NCBI RefSeq assembly: GCF_000146345.1
Contig: NZ_GL397071.1
Coordinates: 1,287,720-1,351,719 of the forward strand
Reading direction: 5' to 3'
DNA from: Peptoniphilus duerdenii ATCC BAA-1640
Lineage (GTDB): Bacteria > Bacillota > Clostridia > Tissierellales > Peptoniphilaceae
DNA length: 64,000 bases
Shown piece by piece: positions 56,016 through 64,000 of this stretch; the stretch's first letter is position 1, and every line of letters begins with the position of its first letter. The translations under genes and the position numbers were made by a program. Below the pieces are notes generated by a model. It did no database searches and was not told where the DNA came from. It worked only from the letters and a program-made list of their open reading frames with translations.

Positions 56016-56044
56016 AACATGGACTTAGGTTCATGTTTTTTTTA
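56016..56044 (+). terminator. Terminator-like hairpin between pnp and dut
   Basis: AACATGGAC-TTAG-GTTCATGTT (one G-T) followed by TTTTTT, touching the dut ribosome site AGGAG. Confidence 0.7.
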
Positions 56045-56052
56045 GGAGAAAT

Positions 56053-56484
56053 ATGAAATTAAAAATTATAAACAAAAGTAAAAATGAAAATCCATCCTAC
56101 GCAACCAGTGGCGCTTCAGGAATGGATTTAAGAGCTAACTTAGATGAAGATTTAGTAATTAAATCAGGAGAAATACAACTTGTTCCAACGGGAATATTTA
56201 TGGAAATTCCAGAAGGTTACGAAGGACAAGTAAGAGCTAGATCTGGTCTTGCACTTAAGTACGGAATTTCACTTCCAAACGGAATAGGAACTATCGATTC
56301 AGACTATAGAGGCGAGTTAAAAGTTATCCTAATTAACCATGGTAAAGAAGATTTTGTAATTAAAAATGGAGATAGAATCGCTCAAATAGTATTTATAAAG
56401 TACGAAAAAGCAGAACTTGAAATCGTAGAATCTCTTGAAGATACAGAAAGATCCGAAGGTGGATTTGGTTCAACAGGAGTGTAA
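56053..56484 (+). CDS. dut: dUTP diphosphatase
   Basis: 143 residues with all five dUTPase motifs: [40 protein letters not shown] and the C-terminal SEGGFGSTG. It splits dUTP to dUMP and pyrophosphate. Preceded by a hairpin, followed by a terminator. Confidence 0.97.
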   Translation: MKLKIINKSKNENPSYATSGASGMDLRANLDEDLVIKSGEIQLVPTGIFMEIPEGYEGQVRARSGLALKYGISLPNGIGTIDSDYRGELKVILINHGKEDFVIKNGDRIAQIVFIKYEKAELEIVESLEDTERSEGGFGSTGV

Positions 56485-56512
56485 ATATCTCAAACTTTAA
56501 AAGATTATTCAT

Positions 56513-56555
56513 TAAAAAAGCACACTAGCAAATTATGTTAGATGTGCTTTTTTAA
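56513..56555 (+). terminator. Strong intrinsic terminator after dut
   Basis: AAAAAGCACA pairs with TGTGCTTTTT, extended by CTAGCA/TGTTAG inside; a T-run follows. Confidence 0.88.
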
Positions 56556-56665
56556 TTACAATTTATAATTTAAATAATCATGAATTATTAGATTTAAAAC
56601 TCAATTATCAATGCAAAATATTTAAAAAATTACAGTAATTTATAAAAAAGAGTGAAAACTTAGAA

Positions 56666-56692
56666 TGCTATAATTAAATTAATTGATATAAT
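56666..56692 (+). promoter_or_regulatory. Two extended -10 elements upstream of the second SLH gene
   Basis: TGCTATAAT (56666-56674) and TGATATAAT (56684-56692) both fit TGnTATAAT, 29-47 bases before the start codon. -35 matches are poor. The rest of the 236-base gap after dut is AT-rich with nothing else recognised. Confidence 0.45.
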
Positions 56693-56720
56693 ATATCAAA
56701 TAAAATTTAGGAGGAATATT

Positions 56721-57989
56721 TTGAAAAAATTTGTTAATTTACTTATTTTAGCTGTGGTTTTCATAGGATTTAGCGTAAATGCTTTTGCTGCCACAGAAAA
56801 GGATGATGACAAGATTAATTTCTTGAAAGAAAAGAAAATCATCGCAGGTTATGAAAATGGTGATCTTGGACTTGATAAGAATATCAAGAGAAGTGAGCTT
56901 ACCAAAATCTTGGTTTACGCTCTTGGACACGAAGATAAGGCAAAAGAACTACAAGGTAAATCTATGCCTTTTAATGATGTTAAAAAAGATGATTGGGCAA
57001 ATGGTGTAATTGCTTATGCAAAGGACAATATGAATCTATTTAGCGGTTATCCAGATGGATCTTTTAAAGGTCAAAAGTATATAACCAATGCTGAAATTTT
57101 AAAGGTTCTTGTTTGCACAAAGAAAAACCTTGATAAAGATGCAATTAATAGTGCAAAATGGCCTACCGATTGGATTAAATGGGCTAAAGAAGAAAATATT
57201 TGTACAAAAGATTTAGACCCAAAGGCTTTTGCTTCTAGAAAAGATAGTTTTATATTCCTATACAATACAATTGCAGACAAATTAATGGAAAACTCAAAAG
57301 ATTCTAAGGCTGAAAGTAAAGAAGTAACTACTGATGCTAATAAAGTTTCAGAACTTAAAAAAAGTTTAAAGGCAATTATTGATTCTAAGAATGACAGTGT
57401 TCTTGAACTAAGTGCTATTAATACTGAATCTAATAAAAAGGCTATCGCTGAAATGAAATCATTGATTGATGAAGCGAAGAAGTTACTAGATAAGAAGGAT
57501 TTATCTCCTGAAGAAATTAAGAGACTCGAAGAGTTTGTTAAATTTGAAGGTAAGAAATACAGAGGAGCATTTAGAAATGCTGCTAAAAATATCTTGGTAG
57601 ATTTTGAAGTTTTAGGGAATAGAGATGTTGTAAATAAAAATAACAACAAAAAATATACAGCTCTTGACAACAACCAAATAAAGGTAAAAACTTCTCTTAA
57701 AGATGTTAAAAAGATTGGAGAATCTAAGGATAGATTTGTAAAACTAAACTATATTTCTAAGAAAAATTATGATGAAATAGATGCCATTTCTACATCTACT
57801 CCAAAATACAAAAAGGAAGAACTAAGCAAAGATCTTTATACCGTTGAAGAAAAAGATGGAATCATTACTTTTACTATAAGTAAAGATCTTCCAGAAGATG
57901 TTGTAATTTTAAAACCAATCATCTATGTAAAATATGCTGACAATATTTTATTTGAAAATGGAGATTTAGTTTACGTTAACGCTAAATAA
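56721..57989 (+). CDS. Exported protein with N-terminal SLH domains
   Basis: 422 residues, TTG start with AGGAGG upstream. A signal peptide (about 1-23, ending NAFA) is followed by three divergent SLH modules: IIAGYENGDLGLDKNIKRSEL, FSGYPDGSFKGQKYITNAEIL, and a weaker third near 150-185. A helical, Lys/Glu-rich middle (about 205-280) leads to a C-terminal beta-rich domain I do not recognise. Here SLH is at the N-terminus, unlike the SLH protein at the left edge. Possibly a cell-surface anchor or envelope-organising protein. Confidence 0.85.
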   Translation: MKKFVNLLILAVVFIGFSVNAFAATEKDDDKINFLKEKKIIAGYENGDLGLDKNIKRSELTKILVYALGHEDKAKELQGKSMPFNDVKKDDWANGVIAYAKDNMNLFSGYPDGSFKGQKYITNAEILKVLVCTKKNLDKDAINSAKWPTDWIKWAKEENICTKDLDPKAFASRKDSFIFLYNTIADKLMENSKDSKAESKEVTTDANKVSELKKSLKAIIDSKNDSVLELSAINTESNKKAIAEMKSLIDEAKKLLDKKDLSPEEIKRLEEFVKFEGKKYRGAFRNAAKNILVDFEVLGNRDVVNKNNNKKYTALDNNQIKVKTSLKDVKKIGESKDRFVKLNYISKKNYDEIDAISTSTPKYKKEELSKDLYTVEEKDGIITFTISKDLPEDVVILKPIIYVKYADNILFENGDLVYVNAK

Positions 57990-58129
57990 TCTTTTAACTT
58001 GGAAATTTAATTAAAAGAATTCTATTTTGAAAACAAAATAAAAAACTAACCCCAAAGCCCTAGGTGAATATTCTATTCAAAGTAAAAAATCTCGATATAA
58101 AAATAAAATAAATAATTTGAGATTATCCC

Positions 58130-58158
58130 TTGACTTAAATTCTAATTTCTGTTAGTAT
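58130..58158 (+). promoter_or_regulatory. Promoter of the T-box/ABC transporter operon
   Basis: TTGACT (58130-58135), exactly 17 bases, TAGTAT (58153-58158). A start near 58165 coincides with the beginning of the T-box leader. Confidence 0.75.
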
Positions 58159-58164
58159 TACTTT

Positions 58165-58437
58165 AATTAGTTGCATTGAGAAGAGGAGTATCTTCTATTA
58201 TTTATTTAAAGAGAGTCTTCGTTTGGTGAGAGAAGATAATAAATGTAGTTGAGAATAAAGACTTTGAGCAGCAATCTGGATTGTAAATGATAGGTTGCCG
58301 GGTAATCCCGTTACAGATGAAGAGTATGTAGTACTTAGTGAGGTTTAAAGTGTGAACTTTAAATAAATATGGGTGGTAACACGGTTTTAACGCTCCGTCC
58401 CAAGTTGATAACAACTGGGGTGGGGCTTTTTTTATTA
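58165..58437 (+). promoter_or_regulatory. T-box leader (tRNA-sensing riboswitch)
   Basis: Stem I elements are visible: AGGAGTA near 58184-58190 and the distal AGAGAG ... GGTGAGAG pair near 58210-58232. The T-box sequence GGGTGGTAACACGG is at 58371-58384. A strong terminator follows (58392-58435: GCTCCGTCCCA with its partner GGGGTGGGGC, then TTTTTTT). Uncharged tRNA would favour the antiterminator and expression of the amino-acid transporter. The specifier lies in about 58251-58264 (GAGAATAAAGACTT), which contains AAT, AAA and AAG, so Lys or Asn are possible; I cannot fix it. Confidence 0.9.
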
Positions 58438-58461
58438 AATTATTTTTCAAGGAGAATCAAG

Positions 58462-60039
58462 ATGAAGAGATTTATGAATGTAGTTTTATTGATTATGGTA
58501 GGCATTATTGGAATATTTTCGTTTCCAATGAGTACATTTGCTGAGGAGAACACTTTGAGGGTAGGACTTGAAGCTGCTTATCCGCCTTTTAACTGGACAC
58601 AACAGACTGGACAGAATGGTGCTGTGCCTATTGAAGGGTCAAATGAATTTGCAAACGGCTATGACGTTCAAATGGCTAAGAAAATTGCAGAAGGTCTAGG
58701 AAAGAGACTTGTCCTAGTTAAGATTGAATGGGATGGCTTAGTTCCTGCTTTAACTTCTGGAAGAATTGACCTTATCATGGCTGGAATGAGTCCAACCGCT
58801 GAGAGAGCAAAGCAAATAGATTTTTCCGATGCTTACTACGAGTCTGACCTTGTAATGGTTGTAAATGCAAAAGGAAAGTATGCTAATGCTTCTAAGTTAG
58901 ATGATTTTACAGGGGCAGGTATCGTTGCTCAGTTAAATACTTTTCACGATACGGTTATAGATCAAATACCTGGTGTTAATCATCTTGAACCAATGTCAGA
59001 TTTCTCAATTATGAGAGTTGCAGTACAAACTGGTAAGGCTGATGGATATGTGGCTGAAAGACCTGAGGCAATGGCTGCTGAAACTGCTGGAGTTGGTATA
59101 AAAATGGTAGACTTAAATCCTGGATTTGACACAGACAAGGCGGATACTTCCATAGCAATTGGAATTAAAAAGGGAAATCCTATTAGAGAAAGACTTAACC
59201 AAATTCTAAGTGATGTGTCAAAAGAAGATAGATTAGAACTTATGGATGAAATGAACATCCTTCAAAACAAAGAAGAAAACGAAGGTGAAGGTTTAGAAAG
59301 ATTTCTAAATAATATGAAGACCATCTTCATAGAAAATAAGAGCAATTTCATAAGAGGAACTGGATATACGGTTTTAATTTCATTTGTAGGAACTGTACTC
59401 GGTCTTGTACTTGGATTAATTGTCGGAATAATAAGAACCATTCCTGAATCTTTGAAAAAAGGTAAAAATTTTGTCTTAAATATATTTAAAGTACTCGCAA
59501 ATATCTACGTTCAAGTTTTAAGAGGTACACCGATGATTGTGCAATCAGTGCTAGTATACTTCGGACTACTCCAATTTGCTGGTATAAACCTATCTCCGAT
59601 GCAAGCAGCATTCTTAGTAGTTTCTGTAAACACTGGAGCATACCTATCAGAAGTTGTAAGAGGAGGTATAAATTCAATCGACAAGGGACAGTTTGAAGCT
59701 GCAAGGTCTCTTGGAATGAACCACTACCAAACTATGGTGCATGTGGTACTTCCACAGGCAATTAAAAATATAATTCCTGCAATTGGAAATGAATTTATCG
59801 TAAATATAAAGGATACATCTGTGTTAAACGTCATAGCTGTAAACGAACTTTTCTTTACAACTAAATCAATAGTTGGTGGCAATCTAATGTACTTTGAAAC
59901 ATACTTAATTACATCAATTATTTATTTAACACTTACATTATCTATAGCTTACTTTTTACATTTCGTAGAAAGGCTGTTGGCAGATCCGAATTCATATGTT
60001 AAGACTGGAAATACTGATGTAATGAAGAGTGCAAATTAG
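58462..60039 (+). CDS. Amino-acid ABC transporter, fused substrate-binding protein and permease
   Basis: 525 residues. Signal peptide (about 1-29), a type-3 periplasmic-binding-protein domain of the HisJ/GlnH kind (LRVGLEAAYPPFNW, GYDVQMAKKIAEGL, WDGLVPALTSGRIDLIMAGMS), and a HisM/GlnP-type permease domain (about 300-510) with EAARSLGMNHYQTMVHVVLPQAIKNIIPAI, the EAA loop. One binding domain is tethered to each permease. Substrate unknown: polar or basic amino acids are likely. AAGGAG precedes ATG 58462; upstream in-frame codons fall inside the T-box leader. Confidence 0.93.
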   Translation: MKRFMNVVLLIMVGIIGIFSFPMSTFAEENTLRVGLEAAYPPFNWTQQTGQNGAVPIEGSNEFANGYDVQMAKKIAEGLGKRLVLVKIEWDGLVPALTSGRIDLIMAGMSPTAERAKQIDFSDAYYESDLVMVVNAKGKYANASKLDDFTGAGIVAQLNTFHDTVIDQIPGVNHLEPMSDFSIMRVAVQTGKADGYVAERPEAMAAETAGVGIKMVDLNPGFDTDKADTSIAIGIKKGNPIRERLNQILSDVSKEDRLELMDEMNILQNKEENEGEGLERFLNNMKTIFIENKSNFIRGTGYTVLISFVGTVLGLVLGLIVGIIRTIPESLKKGKNFVLNIFKVLANIYVQVLRGTPMIVQSVLVYFGLLQFAGINLSPMQAAFLVVSVNTGAYLSEVVRGGINSIDKGQFEAARSLGMNHYQTMVHVVLPQAIKNIIPAIGNEFIVNIKDTSVLNVIAVNELFFTTKSIVGGNLMYFETYLITSIIYLTLTLSIAYFLHFVERLLADPNSYVKTGNTDVMKSAN

Positions 60040-60048
60040 GAGAAGATT

Positions 60049-60777
60049 ATGAAAAAGAATATATTGAAAGTAAATAATTTAAAAAAATCATTCGGTCAAA
60101 ATGAAATCCTAAAGGGAATATCTTTTGAACTTGATGAAGGGCAAGTAACTACGATTATCGGTCCATCTGGATCTGGAAAATCAACTCTTCTAAGATGTTT
60201 AAACCTATTAGAAAGACCAGACGGTGGAGAGATAATCTATGAGGGAAAAAACATTTTAAATAATGATTTTAGAACTTCTGACTTCAAGGGCAAAGTTGCT
60301 ATGGTGTTTCAAAACTTCAATCTTTTTAACAATATGAATGTGCTTGATAATTGTATCAAAGCACCAATAAAGGTTTTAAATATAGATAGAGAAACGGCAA
60401 GGAAAAAGGCGATTCATAATCTTGAACTAGTAGGGATGGGAGATTTTTTAGAAGCTAGACCAAGTCAACTTTCTGGTGGACAGAAACAGAGAGTCGCAAT
60501 TGCAAGGGCTCTTACCATGGATCCAGACCTTATACTATTCGATGAGCCAACATCTGCACTAGATCCTGAAATGGTAGGAGAAGTACTATCAGCGATTAGA
60601 AATTTAAGAGATTTAGGTCTTACTATGATTATAGTGACCCACGAAATGGATTTTGCTAAGAAAGTATCCGATAAAGTAATATTCATGGATGGTGGAAAGA
60701 TCTTGGAAGAAGGATCTCCTGAAGATATATTTGATAATCCAAAATTTGAAAGAACTAGAGATTTTGTAAATTTTTAA
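60049..60777 (+). CDS. Polar amino-acid ABC transporter ATP-binding protein (GlnQ type)
   Basis: 242 residues. Walker [15 protein letters not shown]-loop VFQNFNLF, signature [15 protein letters not shown], Walker [18 protein letters not shown] and H-loop VTHEMDF. It energises the fused transporter 9 bases upstream and shares its T-box control. Confidence 0.95.
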   Translation: MKKNILKVNNLKKSFGQNEILKGISFELDEGQVTTIIGPSGSGKSTLLRCLNLLERPDGGEIIYEGKNILNNDFRTSDFKGKVAMVFQNFNLFNNMNVLDNCIKAPIKVLNIDRETARKKAIHNLELVGMGDFLEARPSQLSGGQKQRVAIARALTMDPDLILFDEPTSALDPEMVGEVLSAIRNLRDLGLTMIIVTHEMDFAKKVSDKVIFMDGGKILEEGSPEDIFDNPKFERTRDFVNF

Positions 60778-60807
60778 AAATACAAAGAAAAAATTTAATC
60801 AAAAACT

Positions 60808-60843
60808 AAAATAAGTGCAAGATATTCTTGCACTTATTTTTTT
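60808..60843. terminator. Bidirectional terminator between the ABC operon and rubredoxin
   Basis: AAATAAGTGCAAGA-TAT-TCTTGCACTTATTT, a 14-bp perfect stem with A- and T-rich flanks for both convergent genes. Confidence 0.92.
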
Positions 60844-60845
60844 AA

Positions 60846-61007
60846 TTATTCAACTGGTTCGAAATCGCTTTTTTCAGCGCCACATAGTGGGCAAACCCAA
60901 TCTTCTGGTAGGTTTTCAAAAGCAGTACCAGGTTCGATTCCTGAATCTTCGTCTCCTAGTTCTGGATCGTAAATATATCCGCATAATTGACATTCATATT
61001 TTTGCAT
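60846..61007 (-). CDS. Rubredoxin
   Basis: 53 residues, starting [19 protein letters not shown] and containing [19 protein letters not shown] at the end. The two Cys-x-x-Cys knuckles (YECQLCGY and VCPLCGA) bind one iron; spacing and length are exactly those of single-domain rubredoxins. It is a small cytoplasmic electron carrier, in anaerobes often serving oxygen or peroxide reductases. AAAGGAG lies about 7 bases before the start. It is too short for common length cut-offs and easily missed. Confidence 0.95.
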   Translation of the reverse strand: MQKYECQLCGYIYDPELGDEDSGIEPGTAFENLPEDWVCPLCGAEKSDFEPVE

Positions 61008-61112
61008 AAGTTTACTCCTTTCATATGTCCTTTATAATCTAATGATACCCAATAGCATACATTTTGTAAACAATTATTATAATTTTTATAAAATTTGCAA
61101 TCGACTTTTAGT

Positions 61113-61137
61113 GTTTAACTTATGAAAACAAGGGTAT
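61113..61137 (+). promoter_or_regulatory. Sigma-B-like promoter motif
   Basis: GTTTAA (61113-61118), 13 bases, GGGTAT (61132-61137), the B. subtilis sigma-B pattern, 27 bases before an anti-sigma-type gene. A sigma-A alternative in the same place is weak (TTGCAA-17-ACTTAT). It could be a chance match. Confidence 0.4.
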
Positions 61138-61164
61138 TAATACAACATATAGAAGAGGTATATT

Positions 61165-61563
61165 ATGAAGACGATTTATTGTTTTGAGGGGAGTATAAAA
61201 TCAAATCTAAATGAGGTTAAACCTTTGGTAGAAGAAACCCTATTTGATCTTAAAAATTTCATAAAATGTGAAAGCTCATTATTTGATATTAGGCTTATCC
61301 TTGATGAACTGATGATAAATTCTATTCTTCATGGTAATAATAGCAATTTTTTAAAGAATGTGCATCTTAGTATATTTTTGAAAGATAATGAAGTTGAAAT
61401 TAGAGTTAAGGATGAAGGCAAAGGAGTAATCTTTGACTTTAGTAAATATGATGCAGATGATTTAAAGACGACTGGTAGAGGTCTAGTATTGGTTAAAGAA
61501 CTTACTGACAGATTTATTCTACATGGCAATGAGGTCATCGCAATTAAGTACTTAAACAAATAA
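61165..61563 (+). CDS. RsbW/SpoIIAB-like GHKL ATPase (anti-sigma regulatory factor)
   Basis: 132 residues. N-box LILDELMINSILHGN, G1 box VKDEGKGV and G2 box TTGRGLVLVKELTD define a stand-alone GHKL ATPase of the anti-sigma kinase family (HATPase_c_2). Such proteins bind a sigma factor or phosphorylate an STAS antagonist. Neither an antagonist nor a sigma gene is adjacent, so the partner must be elsewhere. GAAGAGG precedes the start. A terminator follows. Confidence 0.85.
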   Translation: MKTIYCFEGSIKSNLNEVKPLVEETLFDLKNFIKCESSLFDIRLILDELMINSILHGNNSNFLKNVHLSIFLKDNEVEIRVKDEGKGVIFDFSKYDADDLKTTGRGLVLVKELTDRFILHGNEVIAIKYLNK

Positions 61564-61582
61564 ATTTATAAGTTATTATAAG

Positions 61583-61607
61583 AAACTTCCACTGGAAGTT
61601 TTTTTAT
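61583..61607 (+). terminator. Intrinsic terminator
   Basis: AAACTTCC-ACT-GGAAGTTT followed by TTTTATT. Confidence 0.85.
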
Positions 61608-61709
61608 TGCGTTTTTGTGTAAATTTGCTAAAATATTTGGATTATTTACTATAAATGTGGACAAATTTAATTTTTAAATGTAAAATAGTTAAGTTAGGAA
61701 AAGGTGAAT

Positions 61710-63530
61710 ATGAAAAGATTAGATGTTAGAAATATAGCTATCATTGCCCATGTCGATCACGGCAAGACCACTCTAGTAGACTCTCTACTAAGACAATCAG
61801 GTATTTTTAGAAAAAATCAAGAAGTAAAAGACCGTGTCATGGACTCAAATGATATCGAAAGAGAAAGAGGAATCACCATCCTCTCAAAAAATACTGCAGT
61901 TATGCATAATGGTGTAAAAATAAATATTATTGACACCCCTGGTCACGCTGACTTTGGCGGTGAGGTTGAACGTGTTTTAAAGATGGTGCAAGGAGTTGTA
62001 CTTCTTGTAGATGCATTTGAAGGTCCTATGCCACAAACTAAGTTTGTGCTTAAGAAATCATTTGAACTTAATCTTCCTGTTATCGTATGTATTAATAAGG
62101 TAGATAGACCTGAAGCGAGACCAAAAGAAGTGGTGGATGAAGTTCTAGATTTATTTATTGAACTTGGTGCAGATGAAGATGTGCTTGAAAGTCCATTTAT
62201 ATTTGCTTCAGCTAAGCAAGGATTTGCATCCCTTGATCCAGAAGATCTAGGAAATAATATGGATCCACTATTTAATACCATCATCGACTATATCGAACCA
62301 CCTGAAAATAGGGATGATGAACCATTCCAAATGCTAGTGTCAACCATTGACTATTCTGACTATGTAGGAAGAATTGGTATTGGTAGGATTGAAAGAGGAA
62401 TCTTAAAAGAAAATGAAACAGCAATCCTTGTAAATGCAAATGATGAAAATAGACATATCAAAGTTAAGATTTCAAATGTCTATGAATTTGAAGGACTTGA
62501 TAGGGTTGAAGTTGAAGAGGCTCATTCAGGTTCCATAGTTGCGATTACAGGTATAGAAGATATAAATATTGGAGATACCATAGCTTCTACTGATGCGCCA
62601 GAACCACTTGATTTTGTAAAGATTTCAGAACCTACAATCTCAATGAACTTCTCTGTAAACGACAGTCCATTTGCAGGTAAAGAAGGAAAATTCCTTACAA
62701 GTAGACAGATAAGAGCAAGACTCTTTAAAGAATTACAAACAGACGTATCACTAAGAGTAGAAGAAACAGACTCAACAGATTCATTTAAAGTAAGCGGCAG
62801 AGGAGAGCTCCATCTTTCAGTTTTAATAGAAAATATGAGACGTGAAGGATTTGAATTCCAAGTTTCTAAACCACAAGTTCTATTCAAAGAAATAGATGGC
62901 AAGAAACATGAACCGATGGAAATTGTTACAGTGGATGTTTCACAAGACTATGTAGGGTCAGTAATAGAAAAACTCGGTAGAAGAAAAGGCGAGCTTTCTG
63001 TAATGGAAGAACCAAAAGGCGGCTACCAAAGACTTATCTTTAAAATCCCTGCAAGAGGATTAATAGGATATAGATCAGAATTTCTAACCGATACAAAAGG
63101 TGAAGGAATCCTAAATTCAAGCTTTGACTCCTACGAACCATTCAAAGGAGAAATACCTAGACGTGCATTTGCATCAATAGTTTCATTCGACACAGGAGTT
63201 GCAACATCTTACGGTCTTGCAAATGCTCAAGATAGAGGAACTCTATTCGTAACTCCAGGTATGGAAGTTTACGAAGGTCAAATAGTAGGAGAAAGTCCAA
63301 AGGGAGTGGAACTAGAAGTATCAGTTACCCGTGCTAAGAAACAATCCAATGTTCGTGCGTCAGGTTCTGATGATGCTATAAAGCTAAGTCCAGTTCACGA
63401 AATGAGTCTTGAAGAAGCTCTAGAGTTTATTGAAGACGATGAACTTATAGAAGTAACTCCTTCTACATTTAGAGTTAGAAAGAGAATTCTAAACAGTCAA
63501 GCAAGATATAAATCAAAAAAGAATAAATAA
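61710..63530 (+). CDS. typA: Ribosome-associated GTPase TypA/BipA
   Basis: 606 residues. G1 AHVDHGKTTLVDSLL, G3 DTPGHADFGGEVERVL, NKVDRP, then beta-barrel, EF-G-like III and V domains (GRGELHLSVLIENMRREGFE) and the TypA-specific C-terminus (SNVRASGSDDAIKLSP; VTPSTFRVRKRIL). It acts on ribosomes under stress. ATG 61710 follows AAGGTG; an upstream in-frame GTG (61704) overlaps that site and is less likely. Confidence 0.97.
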   Translation: MKRLDVRNIAIIAHVDHGKTTLVDSLLRQSGIFRKNQEVKDRVMDSNDIERERGITILSKNTAVMHNGVKINIIDTPGHADFGGEVERVLKMVQGVVLLVDAFEGPMPQTKFVLKKSFELNLPVIVCINKVDRPEARPKEVVDEVLDLFIELGADEDVLESPFIFASAKQGFASLDPEDLGNNMDPLFNTIIDYIEPPENRDDEPFQMLVSTIDYSDYVGRIGIGRIERGILKENETAILVNANDENRHIKVKISNVYEFEGLDRVEVEEAHSGSIVAITGIEDINIGDTIASTDAPEPLDFVKISEPTISMNFSVNDSPFAGKEGKFLTSRQIRARLFKELQTDVSLRVEETDSTDSFKVSGRGELHLSVLIENMRREGFEFQVSKPQVLFKEIDGKKHEPMEIVTVDVSQDYVGSVIEKLGRRKGELSVMEEPKGGYQRLIFKIPARGLIGYRSEFLTDTKGEGILNSSFDSYEPFKGEIPRRAFASIVSFDTGVATSYGLANAQDRGTLFVTPGMEVYEGQIVGESPKGVELEVSVTRAKKQSNVRASGSDDAIKLSPVHEMSLEEALEFIEDDELIEVTPSTFRVRKRILNSQARYKSKKNK

Positions 63531-63579
63531 AATAAATCCCTTAGGGGCTCTTAATTAGGGATTAATTTCCTTAAAATTT

Positions 63580-63618
63580 AATCGGCATGAAGGTATTAAC
63601 CTTTGTGCCGATTTTTAT
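63580..63618. terminator. Terminator between typA and the recombinase gene
   Basis: AATCGGCA (63580-63587) pairs with TGCCGATT (63606-63613), inner AAGGT/ACCTT, followed by TTTAT. Its T-run overlaps the recombinase stop codon. A second, weaker dyad AATCCCT...AGGGATT lies just upstream. Confidence 0.75.
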
Positions 63619-64000
63619 ATGTCAATTTTCCCTATAAAGTTCCAATAAATCCAAATGGTTTGTTTCTTTAAATTTGTACCTGGAACTTTTTCTGATTGTT
63701 CTACATAAATCTTGTCTACAAATGTTCTAATTATTTCTGGATCAAGTTCTTTTATATCCGTGTACTTCCTAACAAGTTTTAGGAATGATTCCACATTAAG
63801 TTCTTCCTCCTGTGATTTTGTAATAGTTTCTTCAAGTTCAGCTATTCTTTTTTGAAGTGAAATTTCTTCTTCATCATAAGCTTTAGCCATTTTCTCAAAT
63901 CGTTGATCAGATATTTTACCTTCCAAGTTGTCTTCATAGATGTTTTGAACGATAGAGTCGAGTTTTACAATTCTATCTTTAGAATCTTCCAGTTCCTTTT
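63615..64000 (-). CDS. Large serine recombinase, C-terminal part (DUF4368 type)
   Basis: 128 codons of an open frame that enters from the right edge. The visible C-terminal part contains a coiled coil followed by KISDQRFEKMAKAYDEEE and FLKLVRKYTDIKELDPEIIRTFVDKIYV, then IWIYWNFIGKIDI. This pattern is the C-terminal region of large serine recombinases found on Clostridia integrative elements. The catalytic N-terminus is outside the window, so I cannot say whether the gene is intact. It may be the edge of an integrated element. Confidence 0.75.
   Translation of the reverse strand, partial: KELEDSKDRIVKLDSIVQNIYEDNLEGKISDQRFEKMAKAYDEEEISLQKRIAELEETITKSQEEELNVESFLKLVRKYTDIKELDPEIIRTFVDKIYVEQSEKVPGTNLKKQTIWIYWNFIGKIDI

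Noticed and set aside
57071-57673. A 200-codon minus-strand open frame inside the second SLH gene
   Set aside because: Antisense shadow of a gene with signal peptide and SLH motifs; its Ser/Leu/Phe-rich composition is what the complement of Lys/Glu-rich coding sequence gives.
62522-62902. A 126-codon minus-strand frame inside typA
   Set aside because: Antisense shadow of conserved TypA domains; no ribosome site or family match.

Overview
The window is chromosomal DNA of a low-GC, Gram-positive anaerobe. A PolC-type replicase, MraZ, NrdR, RnpM, S-layer-homology proteins, copper-amine-oxidase-N stalk proteins, rubredoxin, a T-box leader and an oleate hydratase together suggest a Clostridia/Tissierellia-type anaerobe, most plausibly a Peptoniphilaceae coccus (Peptoniphilus/Anaerococcus-like). 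The family assignment is inference; no 16S gene is present. Almost all of the window is tightly packed coding sequence.

Bases 1-17.6 kb are accessory. They hold the end of an S-layer-homology surface protein, a TetR regulator with oleate hydratase (ohyA) and a striking inverted repeat over the likely ohyA promoter, a two-TM RCK potassium channel, secreted/envelope proteins, a GNAT enzyme and a DUF4177 protein. A 1.67-kb gene-free stretch (8242-9911) follows, built of interrelated structured repeats. After it come a 3-hydroxyacyl-CoA dehydrogenase, an MFS transporter, a UDG-superfamily DNA glycosylase, a MATE transporter, a small lipoprotein, a J-domain/HIRAN/secreted-nuclease cluster, and glutathione peroxidase.

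Bases 17.6-28.3 kb are the division and cell-wall (dcw) cluster: mraZ, rsmH, ftsL-like, a PASTA-bearing PBP, mraY, murD, ftsW/spoVE, murG, ftsQ/divIB, ftsZ. It lacks ftsA, murC, murE and murF; ftsZ has its own sigma-A-type promoter. Then come nrdR-rarA and asnS-leuS, and a minus-strand YpfJ-like metallopeptidase.

Bases 35.2-56.5 kb form a long translation, lipid and RNA-processing block: rpsB-tsf-pyrH-frr-uppS-cdsA-rseP-ispG-polC, then rimP-nusA-rnpM-infB-rbfA-nrnA-truB-ribF, then rpsO-pnp-dut. Promoters with structured leaders precede rpsB and rpsO. Intrinsic-terminator-like hairpins sit directly against the ribosome-binding sites of tsf, uppS, pnp and dut, and another lies between the rimP promoter and rimP, so downstream genes probably depend on read-through. 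dxr is missing from its usual place between cdsA and rseP, and the rplGA/ylxQ-type gene is missing before infB. PolC has lost several PHP metal ligands.

Bases 56.5-64 kb hold a second S-layer-homology protein, a T-box-controlled amino-acid ABC transporter (binding protein-permease fusion plus ATPase), a 53-residue rubredoxin, an RsbW/SpoIIAB-like ATPase with a sigma-B-like promoter motif, typA/bipA, and the C-terminal part of a large serine recombinase running off the right edge, which may mark the border of an integrative element.
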